Below are positions 44,151 through 55,969 of a stretch of DNA of 64,000 nt, in pieces. Each line of letters opens with the position of its first letter. The stretch's first letter is position 1. Below the pieces are notes generated by a model that was not told where the DNA came from, searched no databases, and saw only the letters and a list, made by a program, of their open reading frames with translations. A program made the translations under genes and the position numbers. The stretch covers positions 10,958,905 to 11,022,904 of the forward strand of contig CM071586.1 of assembly GCA_036426205.1 (NCBI GenBank), in the 5' to 3' direction. This DNA comes from Ascaphus truei. Lineage: Eukaryota > Chordata > Amphibia > Anura > Ascaphidae.

Positions 44151-44300
44151 TTATGGAAACATAATACATTTCTTGTAATCGTGGGGAATATTTTGCTTTT
44201 TTTAATTAAATTTATATAAATGTAAGAAAAGTGTGGATTTTTTTTTTTTTAAAGCACTAGTGATTGGAAATTCCTTTTTTATAAATCGTTTGAAAATGGG
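44150..44300 (+). pseudogene. Zinc-finger 3' flank copy (inverted)
   Basis: Reverse complement of part of 47.5-47.7 kb: AATACATTTCTTGTAAT(C/T)GTGGGGAATATTTTGC and the TTGGAA(A/C)(T/G)TCC block. It has no coding part and is one arm of a large inverted repeat. Confidence 0.75.
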
Positions 44301-44496
44301 TGTCGTCAGGTTCTGCAGTACCCATGCACAACCACCGGGAGAGCTGCTGAGTCCTGTCCTTGCTGAGATCCATTTCTGCGGTTCCTCTCACTCTGAAACC
44401 TGATACCCTTCATCAGTCTTCTGTCTCTCAGCCTGCCCTATATAAACCTCTCCTTCATATCTCTCAGTGCCTGGTTCTGCTGGTTCCTCCAGCACA
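44301..44496 (+). repeat. LTR-like fragment, inverted copy
   Basis: Begins TGTCGTCAGGTTCTG and matches the reverse complement of 47290-47497. It is cut at CCTCCAGCAC by the PLE-3 end. Confidence 0.7.
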
Positions 44497-44615
44497 GTGA
44501 TTCCCAACCAGTGCAATATCCAAAAGACTGTAGCGCATCGCCAAAGAGAGTGGGTCAAAAAAGTTTAGTAAAAATATATTCTTTATTCGTCCATCATATA
44601 CAGAAGTGTAAAAAC

Positions 44616-44654
44616 CTCCTACACGTTTCGTGCGTAGTGCACTTTATGAAGGAG
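44616..44654 (-). ncRNA. Decayed hammerhead motif (PLE-3)
   Basis: Stem I CTCC/GGAG, stem II GTGC/GCAC, GAAA and CGTGTA remain. The CTGATGA core reads TTCATAA, so it is predicted inactive. Confidence 0.5.
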
Positions 44655-45179
44655 TATTCTAGACACACAAACCCCCTCTCCTTTTAAAGCATATACCCTG
44701 AGGTTCAGTTTCGCGCCAAAAACGCAATGACATCACTAGGCCGGCCCCCAATCAACACGTTATGCTATCAAAGTAACCACTAACCTATCCATAAGTTAAT
44801 TGGGTACCTGAGTGTGGTGTGTCCGTCCCTACTGCGTCATGCGCATGGCCGCCAAAAACAAAGCCGCATGGCCGCCAAAAACAAAGCCTCTCTACTTCAA
44901 ATCCGGACGGTCCTCCCCTCTGCACATGCGCAATGACGTCCTCGAGGCAGCCAGGCAGTAAACTGCCCACATCTCCTCTGCCCTCAGTTGAGTTGTAAAG
45001 ATACGCATGTGCAGGGTCGTCCTGACAATTTATGTGTCTCCTAGTGAATTAAAAATGGAAAATCAAAAGAGTAAAGATTTTTTTTTTTTAAAAGGCTCCT
45101 CCAATGCGGCAATTGTAACATATGCAGATATATGAAAGTACTAAGTCATGATGTTTTTTAATGCATTCAATTTCTTGAA

Positions 45180-45692
45180 TCTCAGTATACGTGAGATTAC
45201 CTTTAGCAACTTTAGAGCAGGAAAACCCCCTTGCTAGTATGCGTAGATCGCGTTCAACAAGATGTTCAAATGTGGTGATGGATGGACCTCTATTGAAACT
45301 GGGGCAAAATAAGGACTTTGGGCGATAGACGGGGCCTCATTACCAAAAAAAGGTTGAGTGTATGTCATAAGTGGTTCGCCTTGCAGTTCCAATAGAGTCC
45401 ATATCTGAAAGCACACAAACTTCTTGGAAATTCAAAGTCTGTGTATCTATGGTGGTTAAAGGATTAGCTTCTACATTAGTACCGTCTGTGCTATCTGTAT
45501 TTACAAAACCATCTTTAACAGCAAACATCTTCCTTAGAGCTAGCTTGCGTGTGAATTTTTGTAAATCAATAATGGTTTCAAATAGTTTGAAATTTTGACT
45601 TGGCGCCAATCCAAGGCCTTTATTGAGGAGGGACAATTGGTCTAGGGTTAACTCCACACCGGAGATGTTGATAACATTGTTGGGTACCCCTA
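45180..45692 (-). pseudogene. PLE-3 RT N-terminal fragment
   Basis: Reads VELTLDQLSLLNKGLGLAPS followed by NFKLFETIIDLQKFTRKLALRK, the conserved N-terminal PLE motif upstream of RT fingers. A frameshift at about 45,690 separates it from the 5' ORF. It degenerates past 45,240 before any catalytic motif. Confidence 0.75.
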
Positions 45693-46520
45693 ATCGTATT
45701 TCTTTCGCTTCGTTCTGCCTCGCCCCCCCTCGTTTCCTCTTTGATCTGTGCGTTCTCCCCGGCTTTTTGTACCCATATCTAAAAAAGCCGAGGAAGGTTG
45801 CCCAGATGATCTGTTGCTTTTAGATGAAGAACAAGATGGTGTGACATTGTTATCATAGTTAGTCACCTCCCGGTCTCTGGATTGTTCTCTTGATTTATCA
45901 AAAGAGACCGAGTGAGATCTAGGTTCTGGGTCTGAATAATCAGATTCAAAACTAGATGCTTCGATGCGTTTGTTTTTAAGAATGGATTTATTTGGGGCAT
46001 TTACTGTCCCTCGTTTTGGGTTTTGACTCCTGCCCCTAGGAGTACTGGTGCCCATAGTCTCCCGTACAACAACCGGTTTTTGCCAGCAATACACCTGATT
46101 TTTAGTGTAATCAATTCTATCTCTTTCAAATTTTTGTTGTTTCTTTTCACTGATAGTATTTTCAGATATTTCAATATTTGATGACAGTGTCTTATCGTTC
46201 TTAATAAATTGCTCCCTTTTGCTGAAAGGTTGCAATTTAGTCTGAAGGATTTTAATATCAGCCATTAAGATGGATTTTTCTTTATTTTTTTGCTGGTTAA
46301 TGAGCTCCATCAATTTTTTGGAGCAGGAGTCAAGTACATCTACCCAATCTAATTCGAATTGTTTATTCATAAAACCAAAAGATGGGACTTTTTTAATACG
46401 TAATCCCCTTGGAATACGATTACATCTTATGTAGTTCTCAAGTACACACACACACACATAATCACACATACTCACCACCTTGCTGCCACCACTGCTCCGG
46501 GACACAACCCCTTCCCCCAC
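45690..46520 (-). pseudogene. PLE-3 5' ORF, basic/coiled-coil
   Basis: A 276-codon reading. It has a Lys/Glu coiled-coil stretch (LMELINQQKNKEKSILMADI) and the FERDRIDYTKNQVYCWQK motif that precedes RT in many vertebrate PLEs. A long Ser/Arg/Asp-rich basic region follows (SVSFDKSREQSRDREV). It joins the RT fragment by a frameshift. Its first 25 codons come from the minisatellite edge, so the true start is uncertain. Confidence 0.7.
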
Positions 46521-46865
46521 GGGGGCAGCGCAACCCCCCTGCGCATCTCGCGCAGCAGGGACGCAGGCACAGGGACTTTAGCAGACGGGGCACATCTCCC
46601 GCTTCCCCCCTCCCACGGCGGCACACAGCCCTGCATCTCGCGCAGGCTGAAAGCCACAGGGATCGGAGCAGAAGGGGGCACATCTCCCGCACCCCCTCCC
46701 AATGGCGGCACAAGCCCCCTGCATCTCGCGCAGGCTGACAGCCAAGGGATGGACGAGCAGAAGGGCGGACATCTGCCCGCTCCCCCCTCCCCCACACTGG
46801 CGGCACAAGCCCCCTGCATCTCGCGCAGGCTGACAGCCACAGGGATCGGGCAGAAGGGGGCACCA
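46500..46865. repeat. GC-rich minisatellite, about 90-bp period, four units
   Basis: CATCTCGCGCAG recurs at 46544, 46634, 46722 and 46817, with GGCACATCTCCCGC blocks between. It forms the upstream edge of PLE-3. Confidence 0.9.
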
Positions 46866-46902
46866 CACCGCGGCAGATCGGGAGCGAGCACACGTCACTG
46901 GG

Positions 46903-46926
46903 AGACTCATGAATATTCATGAGTCT
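46903..46926. repeat. Perfect 24-bp palindrome
   Basis: AGACTCATGAAT followed by its exact reverse complement, just outside the minisatellite. Confidence 0.95.
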
Positions 46927-46936
46927 TCCACTGACT

Positions 46937-47173
46937 GCCGGAGGCAAATTATAAACAAATGCCAGCTTTTAATACGTCACAAAAATTTCGCCGATCAAGA
47001 CATGGAGAACGGATTGGCTGACAGCTATACAGTTCTTTAGTTAAGTAGAGATTGCCCACATTAAACTATTAAAGTAAAAAAATAAATTAAAAAAAAAAGA
47101 AAAAAAAAAGACAACTGCAGCTTTAATACTGTTTAGGAGCGCCATTCCTATTATTTTGCACCTAGCAGTATAT
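46937..47173. other. AT-rich spacer, no gene seen
   Basis: A-rich tracts near 47,080-47,110; nothing recognisable. Confidence 0.4.
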
Positions 47174-47497
47174 TGTAGTCAGGTCATGGCAGAAATCAGC
47201 AGCAAGGAGGCAGGAATAGGACGAGACAAGGGAAACATCAACAAGGGAACAGGATTAACAATAACAGCAGCAGGAAAGCAAGCAGGTGCTGGAGGAACCC
47301 GTAGAACCAGGCACTGAGAGACAGGAAGGGGAGGGTTATATAGGGCAGGCTGAGAGACAGAAGACAGATGCAGGGTATCAGGTTTCAGAGTGAGAGGAAC
47401 CGTAGAACTGGATCTCAGCAAGGACAGAACTCAGCAGCACTCCCGGTGGTTGTGCATAGGTACTGCGGACAAGGGCGTTATACAGAACCTGACGACA
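47174..47497 (-). repeat. LTR-like segment (TG...CA), minus strand
   Basis: The minus strand reads TGTCGTCAGGTTCTG...CCTGACTACA. Copies or pieces are at 44301-44496 (inverted) and 50480-50598. No flanking duplication was found. Probably a solo LTR in a ZNF 3' flank. Confidence 0.5.
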
Positions 47498-47539
47498 CCC
47501 ATTTTCAAACTCAAACATATGGAAATAAACTAGAGACGC

Positions 47540-47805
47540 ATATTATAAACAATTATAGAAAAATTATCCTTTAAGGACGTTCCAATTAATAGTGCTTTTT
47601 TATTTATTTATTTTTTAACATAAAATTCCACACTTTCCTTACATTTTTCTAAGTTAAATAATACAAAGCAAAATATTCCCCACAATTACAAGAAATGTAT
47701 TAAGTTTTTATAACAGTTTAAATTTATTTTTTTCATAAATAAAATATCAATCATTTTCAGAGTGCTATATCACAAAGTAAACTTGTGTGAGCGAAACATT
47801 TAGAG
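47540..47805 (-). pseudogene. Zinc-finger 3' flank copy
   Basis: Minus-strand match to the ZNF-2 3' end (GCTCACACAAGTTTACTTTGT, TATAGCACTCTG). It ends at the hAT target site ATTTAGAG (47798-47805). Confidence 0.8.
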
Positions 47806-47819
47806 CAGGCCTGCACAAC
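47806..47819 (+). mobile_element. Left-end stub of the hAT element
   Basis: CAGGCCTGCACAAC directly after ATTTAGAG, then abrupt change at 47820. The same terminus and target site occur at 50923. Confidence 0.75.
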
Positions 47820-48308
47820 GTAAGTAGAGGATATTGAGGTTGGGACCCCAAATGTAACTAGTGCTACAGAGCATATACCCATTAGTTCAAAGAAAATATA
47901 TATTGTTAAATTCACTGCAAACCGGAACACATGATATCCTTGGTGCATGCTTGGAGCTTAGGCATTAACCCCTAGATGAACCACGGTTAAGCAAGGGTAA
48001 AGAGAGTTGTATGGGGGATATCCTAGGACCCCCCCAAACCTCTAATGTACACCAAGAACACAATAAACCAATGGTAATGGGGCAGCTCACTTTGAAGCAT
48101 GATAGTACTCACATATATCCTTGTGTGTAGCCGGGTCTGTGTGCTCCAGCTGAATGGAAGCAGAACGAAATCACCTTGTGCCGAGAGGGAAGATAAGTCA
48201 GCGGGCACTACGATGCAGGAAAAAATCGAAGAGGCTGGACTGTGCTACAAAAAAATCCTTTATTAAGACATGGTTAAAAATTGAGAGGAGGGAAGAGAAC
48301 CCCTGCAC

Positions 48309-48348
48309 CTCTAACGCGTTTCACCCGCAATCGGGCTTTTTCAAAGAG
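48309..48348 (-). ncRNA. Decayed hammerhead motif (PLE-2)
   Basis: CTCT/AGAG stem I, CCCG/CGGG stem II and GAAACGCG are kept. The CTGATGA core is replaced by TTGAAAA, so no activity is expected. Confidence 0.45.
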
Positions 48349-49265
48349 TGACAATACCTGAGCGCCAGACACTGAAATACCGGATATCCACCGGACGTGA
48401 CGTCACTCAGCCAATGAGATGTCCGTAAACCACAGATGGCATTGTGGGAACAAGACACTCATGATTGGAGTGCGCACGCGCGGTGTATACAAGCATCACT
48501 GTCATGCGCAGTAGTAACTAAAGTTAAAAACAAAAAAATGTGAAGTTAAGCAAGCCGTTTTACCATACATTGAGTTGCTGTTAATTGATATAAAGGCACT
48601 GGGCCAAATATATCATACATGTATATACAATAAATGATCATTAATTCATTTGCTTGAATGATTGTATATCGCTAACATATGATTGCAAATAACAGTTTGA
48701 TAATAACGACTATTAAAAACAAGTAAAGGCAGGGGTTATTCATAACTATTTCCAATACATTAAAGTATATCATGTTAAATTTCGATCTATAGTGTGCATA
48801 TCACAAAAGTGCAATAAAGACATATTGAATTCTAATCAGAGAATATATATGTGACAATAATAATATTCTTCTATTATTCCCTATATAACAATGAAGTCCA
48901 AAATGTTCTAATATGTAATTACAATCCAATTGTCCTAAAGGGGTAAGTATGAAGATACAGAATAATGAGAAATACCTTGATTTCGTACCTTGAAAGAGAA
49001 AAAAGTATATCATAAAGCAAATGGTAGCTTTGAGTTTATGACTAGTATTATTAACATGCACATGTATATGTATGCATCCCTTGATCTTAGTCAGGGATGC
49101 GCAGTGACTAATCAAGACTGTGTCATGGCAGAGTTATATGTCCGAACAACACGTAAGGGAACACTTTTGTACGCATACATGCAATTATGCAAACATGAAC
49201 GTATAAACACGCAAAGATGTTTAAGATTCTAGGATTCCCAATGGCAAGAAAGCGTATAAGGGGTT

Positions 49266-49631
49266 TTAAAAAAAAGGTTTTAAAGAAAATGTTTGGTCTC
49301 CCAGTCGACGTTGATACCTTTTGGTGTCATGGTATCGAGTGTGAAGATCCAGAACATTTCCTTCTGATTTAGGATGTTCTGACGATCTCCACGTCTGACT
49401 GGGAGTGGAATGTGTTCTATCCCACTGAAAGTGAGAAGATCTAGTTTCCCTTGTGGACATTCCAAAAAATGTCTTGCCACTGGGAACCTCTGGTCCGTTC
49501 TTTATACTTCTAATGTGCTCCATTATTCTGAGCTTTAATGGACGTATCGTTCGGCCTACGTAGCTCATGCCACAACCACATGTCAAGACATATATAACGT
49601 AACTGGTGTTACATGTAATAAAGTCCCTCAA
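49266..49631 (-). pseudogene. PLE-2 GIY-YIG endonuclease
   Basis: 121 codons containing SYVIYVLTCGCGMSYVGRT, the GIY-YIG-equivalent strands, and LKLRIMEHIRSIKNG with the conserved Arg. The expected HF.E tail is partly frameshifted (KTFFGMST for a KHFLECPQG-type reading seen in the next frame at 49280-49480). A C-terminal SLKPFF follows. PLE nucleases nick chromatin DNA to prime RT. The upstream RT is broken. Confidence 0.8.
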
Positions 49632-49639
49632 TCTAATTT

Positions 49640-50420
49640 TGTGTTTATTGATTTTTGAATGTATTGCCTTAATAGACTTGGCATATGTACAAGCTTTGCA
49701 GAAGCCACATTTGAAGAAACCTTCGGAGAATAAAACCTTAGTTTTTTCTGTGCGGTTTTTGTACAGACTAGGGGAAATTAATTTTACAGGTTTTGGCTTT
49801 TTTAAATAACAAATTTTGGTAATTCCTCAACATGGGCTTGAGCTTGGTGTCCATGTTCAGGATGTTCCAGTGTCTGGCTACAATAGAGCGGATGGAATTG
49901 GCATGTCGACTGTGTTGTGTAATGAAATACAATGGTGTTGAAGTTTTGTCACAATCTAATGTCTTCTCTTTTTATTCAGTAAGTTTTGCGTGGAATATAA
50001 GTCATATTCAAAAGCCCCCTGTAGTCCTTTTCTACAGTACCCTATTAGAGAATCTTATAGCAAGTTCTTTGGATTGGGTTTTACAAATGATCTTGGTTGA
50101 GCAGATCGTTTCAACCTTAAAAATTGGTCCCTTTGGTATGCCTTTAATTAAGGAACGGGGATGACGCTATCTGCCTTTAGGAAAGTATTCCTTGAGTTTG
50201 ACTTCCTATATATACGGATTGGATAGATGTGACATGAATCAACATATAGCGATAGGTCTAAATACTCAATTTTCTGATGATGGTAAGATCAGTAGAAAGT
50301 TGTCAAATTGTAATGTTTTTGTTTAGCTGGTCCACAAACTCGTCATGATGCTTGTGTCACCCTCCCAGATGGAAACAGGGTCCGTCAATGAATCTCCGTA
50401 AGAATTTAATATTGTTACGG
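49640..50420 (-). pseudogene. PLE-2 RT remnant
   Basis: Across several frames the minus strand shows RRFIDG near 50385, EFVDQLNKN near 50335 and KIEYLDLSLYVD near 50250. These are the PLE block following the RT catalytic box. Many stops; no single ORF. Confidence 0.65.
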
Positions 50421-50440
50421 AAGGAGTTGGTGTGACTAAA

Positions 50441-50922
50441 AATGTTCAGTGCTCCCAATAGCCCATAACAATTTGCATAGGAGTGAGAGAACCGCAGAAA
50501 CTCTGGATCTCCGCAGGACAGAACTCAGCAGCACTCCCGGGTGGTTGTGCATAGGTACTCTAATGACTGACAAGGGCGTTATAAGACAACCTGACTACAC
50601 CCATTTTCTCAAACTCAAACATATGGAAATAAACTAGAGAGCCTATTATAAAACAATTATAGAAAAATTATGCCTTAATGGACGTTCCAATTAAGTAGTG
50701 CTTTTTTTATTTAATTTTTATTTTTTAACATAAAATTCCCACCTTTCCTTACATTTGTTCCTAAGTTAAATATAAAAAGCAAAATATTCCCGCACAATAC
50801 AAGAAATGTATTACGTTTTTATAACAGTTTGAATATATTTATTTTTTTCATAAATAAAATATCAATCATTTTCAAGAGTGGCTATATCACAAAGTAAACT
50901 TGTTGTGAGCGAAACATTAGAG
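50441..50922 (-). pseudogene. Second ZNF 3' flank copy with LTR piece
   Basis: Direct-repeat partner of 47,390-47,805: LTR piece (50480-50598), AACTCAAACATATGGAAATAAACTAGAGA, the AT-rich block and GCTCAC(A)ACAAG. Many single-base differences look like sequence error. It runs into the hAT left end at 50923 and forms the 3' flank of ZNF-3. Confidence 0.8.
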
Positions 50923-51019
50923 CAGGCCTGCACAACTCTATGAGCGAGAAGGGCCAAACTGCTCCAAGAAAAAAAAATTTGGGTCCCGCACGGGTAAATC
51001 ATCATCATCATCTTTCTCC

Positions 51020-52050
51020 AGCACCTCATCATCATATATTCCACAGCACCCACCTCCGATCATCATCTCACCCAGAACCTTCCATCACACCTTGTGCAAT
51101 ACTACCCCATCTTCTCCTCATCCCCCCTTTATCTCCCCCCACTCCACACAACACACATAATTACTCCTCCACATTCAAACACACAATACCCCCCTGCACA
51201 CCACATCACATCCCACCCCCCTCCTGCACCCTCACACCTCTTCTCCCCCGTTCACCCTCACTCATTCTGCCCTGGTCTCCATCATAATCCAACCCCCCTG
51301 CCCCTCCAATGACCCCACCCCTGGCACCTCCACACCCCCTCACCCATCCCATGCACCTCCCTATCATCACCCCCCTGCACCTACACCTCCCTCGCACCTG
51401 CCAGCCACTCTGCACTCCCCCCTGCACCTCCATCACCACCCCTTGCACACTAACCTTGCACACCCCCACCCCGTTCTCTTGCCACCTCCCATCACCCATC
51501 CCTCCTCACCTCCCACCCCCCCTTCACATCACCCCCCTGCCACACATACCCCCCCTTCCCATTACCACCACGCTCTGCACACTTCACCTCCCCTCACATA
51601 ACCCTCCTGATCACTCACCTCCTCCTCAATACACCTCCCCTCCCCTCCCCCCCCTTCCCATCTCCCCCCTTCCACAGCCCCCCCTCCCCTGCACATCAAC
51701 CCCCTCCCCTTGCACATCAACACCCCCTCCCCGTGCACATCAACCCCCACCCTTGCACATCAAATTCCCCCATAACCCTCTGCACATCAACCCCCCCTCC
51801 TTTTCTTGCACATCACCCCCTACATCCTCAAATCACCTCCCTGCCCTTTCACCATCACAACCTGCACCTCACAGTCACCCCTCCTCCTGCCACAATCACC
51901 TCCCCCTTCACCTCACCCCCCCCTCTTCACTACCCATCAACCACCACCCCCCCTTTACATCCTCAACCCCCCCCTCCCTCATCCCCTCACCTCACTCCAC
52001 GCCCTCCTTTCTTCCGTCACCCTTCCTCGTTCCCCTGCCATTCACCCTGC
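51020..52050 (+). repeat. C/A-rich minisatellite in the hAT element
   Basis: Degenerate units built on CACCTCC, CCCCCTGCACATCAAC and CATCACCCCC. A 250-codon Pro/His/Thr ORF is a by-product of the repeat. Confidence 0.85.
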
Positions 52051-52179
52051 GCACAACGTAGGATCCATCACCGTGTCCGCTCACTTCTGCCTGGGTATAG
52101 ATGCCAACCACAGATCACGATCGACAAAGCCAGCGGTGCGACAACGGACGTGTCCGTCATGCTTGAAGCGGGCCTCGGC

Positions 52180-52440
52180 TCCCCCAGGGAGGAAGGGGAG
52201 AGCGGGCTCCCCCGGGGACGAAGGGGAGAGCGGGCTCCCCCTGGGACGAAGGGGAGAGCGGGCTCGGCTCGCGGGGGGAGGGAGAGGGGGCTCGGCTCGC
52301 GGGGAGAGGGGGCTCGGCTCGCGGGGGGAGAGGAGGCTCGGCTCGCGGTTGGAGAAGGGGCTCAGGCTCACGGGGGCAGAGAGGGGCTCGGCTCGCGGGG
52401 CAGGGAGGGGGCTCGGGAGGAGGGGGGAAAGCACCGTCCG
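52180..52440 (+). repeat. G-rich minisatellite in the hAT element
   Basis: Units of about 20-30 bp, GGGCTCGGCTCGCGGGG(G)AGAG, repeated about ten times. Runs of G3-G6 could form quadruplexes. Confidence 0.9.
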
Positions 52441-52492
52441 CCGCGGGCTCCGCACAGTGAGCGGCCCGCGGCCGGGGTTTTGTGCAGGCCTT

Positions 52493-53670
<1,178 letters not shown>

Positions 53671-53679
53671 AAATTGGAG

Positions 53680-54240
53680 AAAGAAATGCATTAACATCCA
53701 ACATAAAAAACTGATTTCAACATCAGATTTAATTTAAGATTGTAAAGAGAAAGGATACACACTGTAAGTGTGTAACAAATCGGGTATCAGTTAATGTTTC
53801 CATAAAAGTGCAAAAAGCTTCAAACTTGCAATAAACTTAATTTGTGAGGATATTGCCTCCCAGAGAGATATAGAAGTAGTGTGTGTATATAGAGTGTAAG
53901 CTCTGTGGGACAGTAACTCTCTCAACTGATTGTTTTATGTTATTGTTGTATCTCAGTGGCAAACTAAAACTCATACCACAACATCACAAGGGAGGAAATA
54001 CAGGCATTACAGACTGATGTTCCAAATACTGAGATCATTATCAAACTCGCCGACACAGGCGGAGGGAACGTGATTATAAATTACTCTGACTACCGAGCTG
54101 AAGTCTGGCCTGTGTGGATTGGGCATTGCCCCTGTTGATGAGACGGCTGACGCACGTCGCTGGCCAGGTTGGGGGACAAACCGCACGCGCCGTGCCCGCC
54201 CTGCTCCTCTGGCACGCCCACGATGATACGCATATGTCAC
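53680..54240. other. ZNF-3 upstream intron-like and unassigned DNA
   Basis: 53,680-53,740 resembles the intron upstream of the ZNF-1/2 exons (GATGTTAATGCATTTCTTT). The rest has no recognisable gene; 54,110-54,230 is GC-rich. Confidence 0.5.
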
Positions 54241-54534
54241 GCTGTCCTGGGCATAGAGTAAAACAAATAATACATGGTTACAAGTACAGTTACATAAATG
54301 AACGTATACATTATATACAAGACATTGCTTGCATAGTTTAAAGAAATATGGGCGTATGAAACAGTTACAGACCAGATTAAAGTGTGAGACAGCCTTAGAT
54401 ATTGAAAGAACTTAAGCGTGGGTGGATATGAAGTCTCTGGTAGGTTGTTCCAGTTTTGGGGTGCACGAGGAGAAGGAGGAACGTCCGGATACTTTGTTGG
54501 CCTGGGACCATGAATAGTCTTTTGGAGTCTGATC

Positions 54535-55960
54535 TCAGGTGATAGTGCTGCATGTGGTAGGGTGAGGAGCCTTGTTCAGGTAGCTGGGTAGCTTGCCCAG
54601 AAAGTATTTGAGGTGGACAGGAAAGGTGAACTTTGCGCCTAGACCTAGTGATGACCAATCTAGTTCTTTGAGCATTTCGCAGTGATTTGTGTTGTAGTTG
54701 CATTGGAGAACAAAACGACAAATTGAATTGTAGAGGGTGTCAAGTTTGCTAAGGTGGGTTTGAGGAGCCGAGCCATATACTATGTCTCCATAGTCAATAA
54801 TTGGCATTAGCATCTGCTGTGCAATACGCTTTCTGACCAGGAGACTTAGGGAGGATTTGTTCCTGTAAAGTACCCCTAGTTTGGCATAGGTCTTGGTTGT
54901 CAGGGTATCAATGTGCATCCCGAATGTTAAGTGGGAGTCAAACCATAAGCCCAGGTATTTAAAACTAGTGACAGGTGTTAGGGTGGTGTTAGCGTTGGTT
55001 CTAATCAGGAGCTCAGTCACTGGAAGCTTTACAAATTTAGTCTTGGTCCCAAATACCATTGTTACAGTCTTGTCAGTGTTTAAAAACAGTTTGTTTTGGG
55101 AAATCCAGTTTTCGAGTCTCAAAAAGTCAGACTGAAGTATGTGTTAAAGGTCAGAGAGGCTATGGCTGTGTGCATATAGGATTGTGTCATCTGCATACAT
55201 GTGTATTGAGGCTTCCTTACAAGCTGTGGGAAGATCATTAATGAACACTGAGAAGAGTAGGGGCCCCAGAACAGAGCCTTGCAGGACACCACAGGTGATA
55301 TCCAGGGGGTTGGAGTTAGAGCCTGAGATGGACACATGTTGGGATCTTCCTGATAGGTAGGACTGAAACCAGTTTAAAGCATGTTTCCCTATTCCAGAGC
55401 TCTGGAGTTTGTTAAGCAGGATAACATGATCAACTGTGTCAAAAGCCTTTGCAAAATCTAGGAATACTGCACCAGTGAGTTGTCCCCGTTCCATTCCACA
55501 CTAGATTTCATTGCAAACTTTTAGCCGGGTAGTTACGGTGGAGTGTTTGGGACGAAACCCAGACTGGAATTGGCTAGGGAAATTTGTCTTGGTGTAGAAA
55601 TTGCTTAATTGGGAGTGGACACATTTCCCCATAACTTTGGATAGAATTGGGAGAAGTGAGATTGGCCTGTAGTTTGAGACAGTGTTTTTGTCCCCACTTT
55701 TGAAGATTGGGACAACTCTGGCAGTTTTCCAGGTCTTAGGGATATGGCCTGCAGACAGGATAGAGTTGACTATGGACGCAATTGGTTTGGCAATGGCTGG
55801 GGCACCAAGTCGTAGGAACCTAGATTGTAGTAAGTCGGGTCCACATTGGCTGCTTAGTTTTAGTTTGAGGAGCGCTTGTGTAATCTCCTCTTCAGATACT
55901 GGGCTAAATTGAAAATTGTGGGCAGTGTTGGGAGAGGGTGGGACTGTAGGGATACTCCCA
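54535..55960 (-). pseudogene. LINE reverse transcriptase half
   Basis: Reads VVPIFKSGDKNTVSNYRPIS, FLDFAKAFDTVDHVILL, CGVLQGSVLGPLLFSVFIND and the catalytic MYADDT (55144-55494 piece). After an in-frame TAA (55144-55146) the thumb and C-terminal part continue (54535-55122: LNTDKTVTMVFG, YLGLWFDSHLTF). A TAG lies at about 55503. All RT motifs are present; the three breaks stop a full product. Confidence 0.85.
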
Positions 55961-55969
55961 GGATGAGAT

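Larger units (their letters stand above)
44497..46936 (-). mobile_element. PLE-3, internally deleted
   Basis: The minus strand carries a 5' ORF and the N-terminal part of the RT (45.2-46.5 kb), then jumps to a terminal repeat with a decayed ribozyme (44616-44654). The RT palm and nuclease are missing. It is inserted in the LTR-like fragment, splitting 44.3-44.5 from 47.2-47.5 kb. Confidence 0.65.
47820..50440 (-). mobile_element. PLE-2 with GIY-YIG nuclease
   Basis: The minus-strand body has a decayed RT (about 49640-50420) then a readable GIY-YIG domain (49266-49631). A terminal repeat with a ribozyme-like motif at 48309-48348 lies downstream. It sits between two direct copies of a ZNF-flank/hAT segment. 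Confidence 0.7.
50923..52492. mobile_element. Non-autonomous hAT element with expanded internal repeats
   Basis: Terminal inverted repeats CAGGCCTGCACAA...TTGTGCAGGCCT. The target duplication is ATTTAGAG (52493-52500; left copy 50915-50922 with one T missing). The corresponding site in ZNF-2 and in the ZNF-1 flank is a single CTCTAAAT, an empty site. There is no transposase. The interior is almost entirely CA/C-rich (51,020-52,050) and G-rich (52,180-52,440) tandem sequence. Confidence 0.85.

Noticed and set aside
46462..46947. Cys/Arg-rich ORFs of 110-161 codons with a repeated motif
   Set aside because: Translation of the 90-bp GC minisatellite in several frames; composition follows the repeat.
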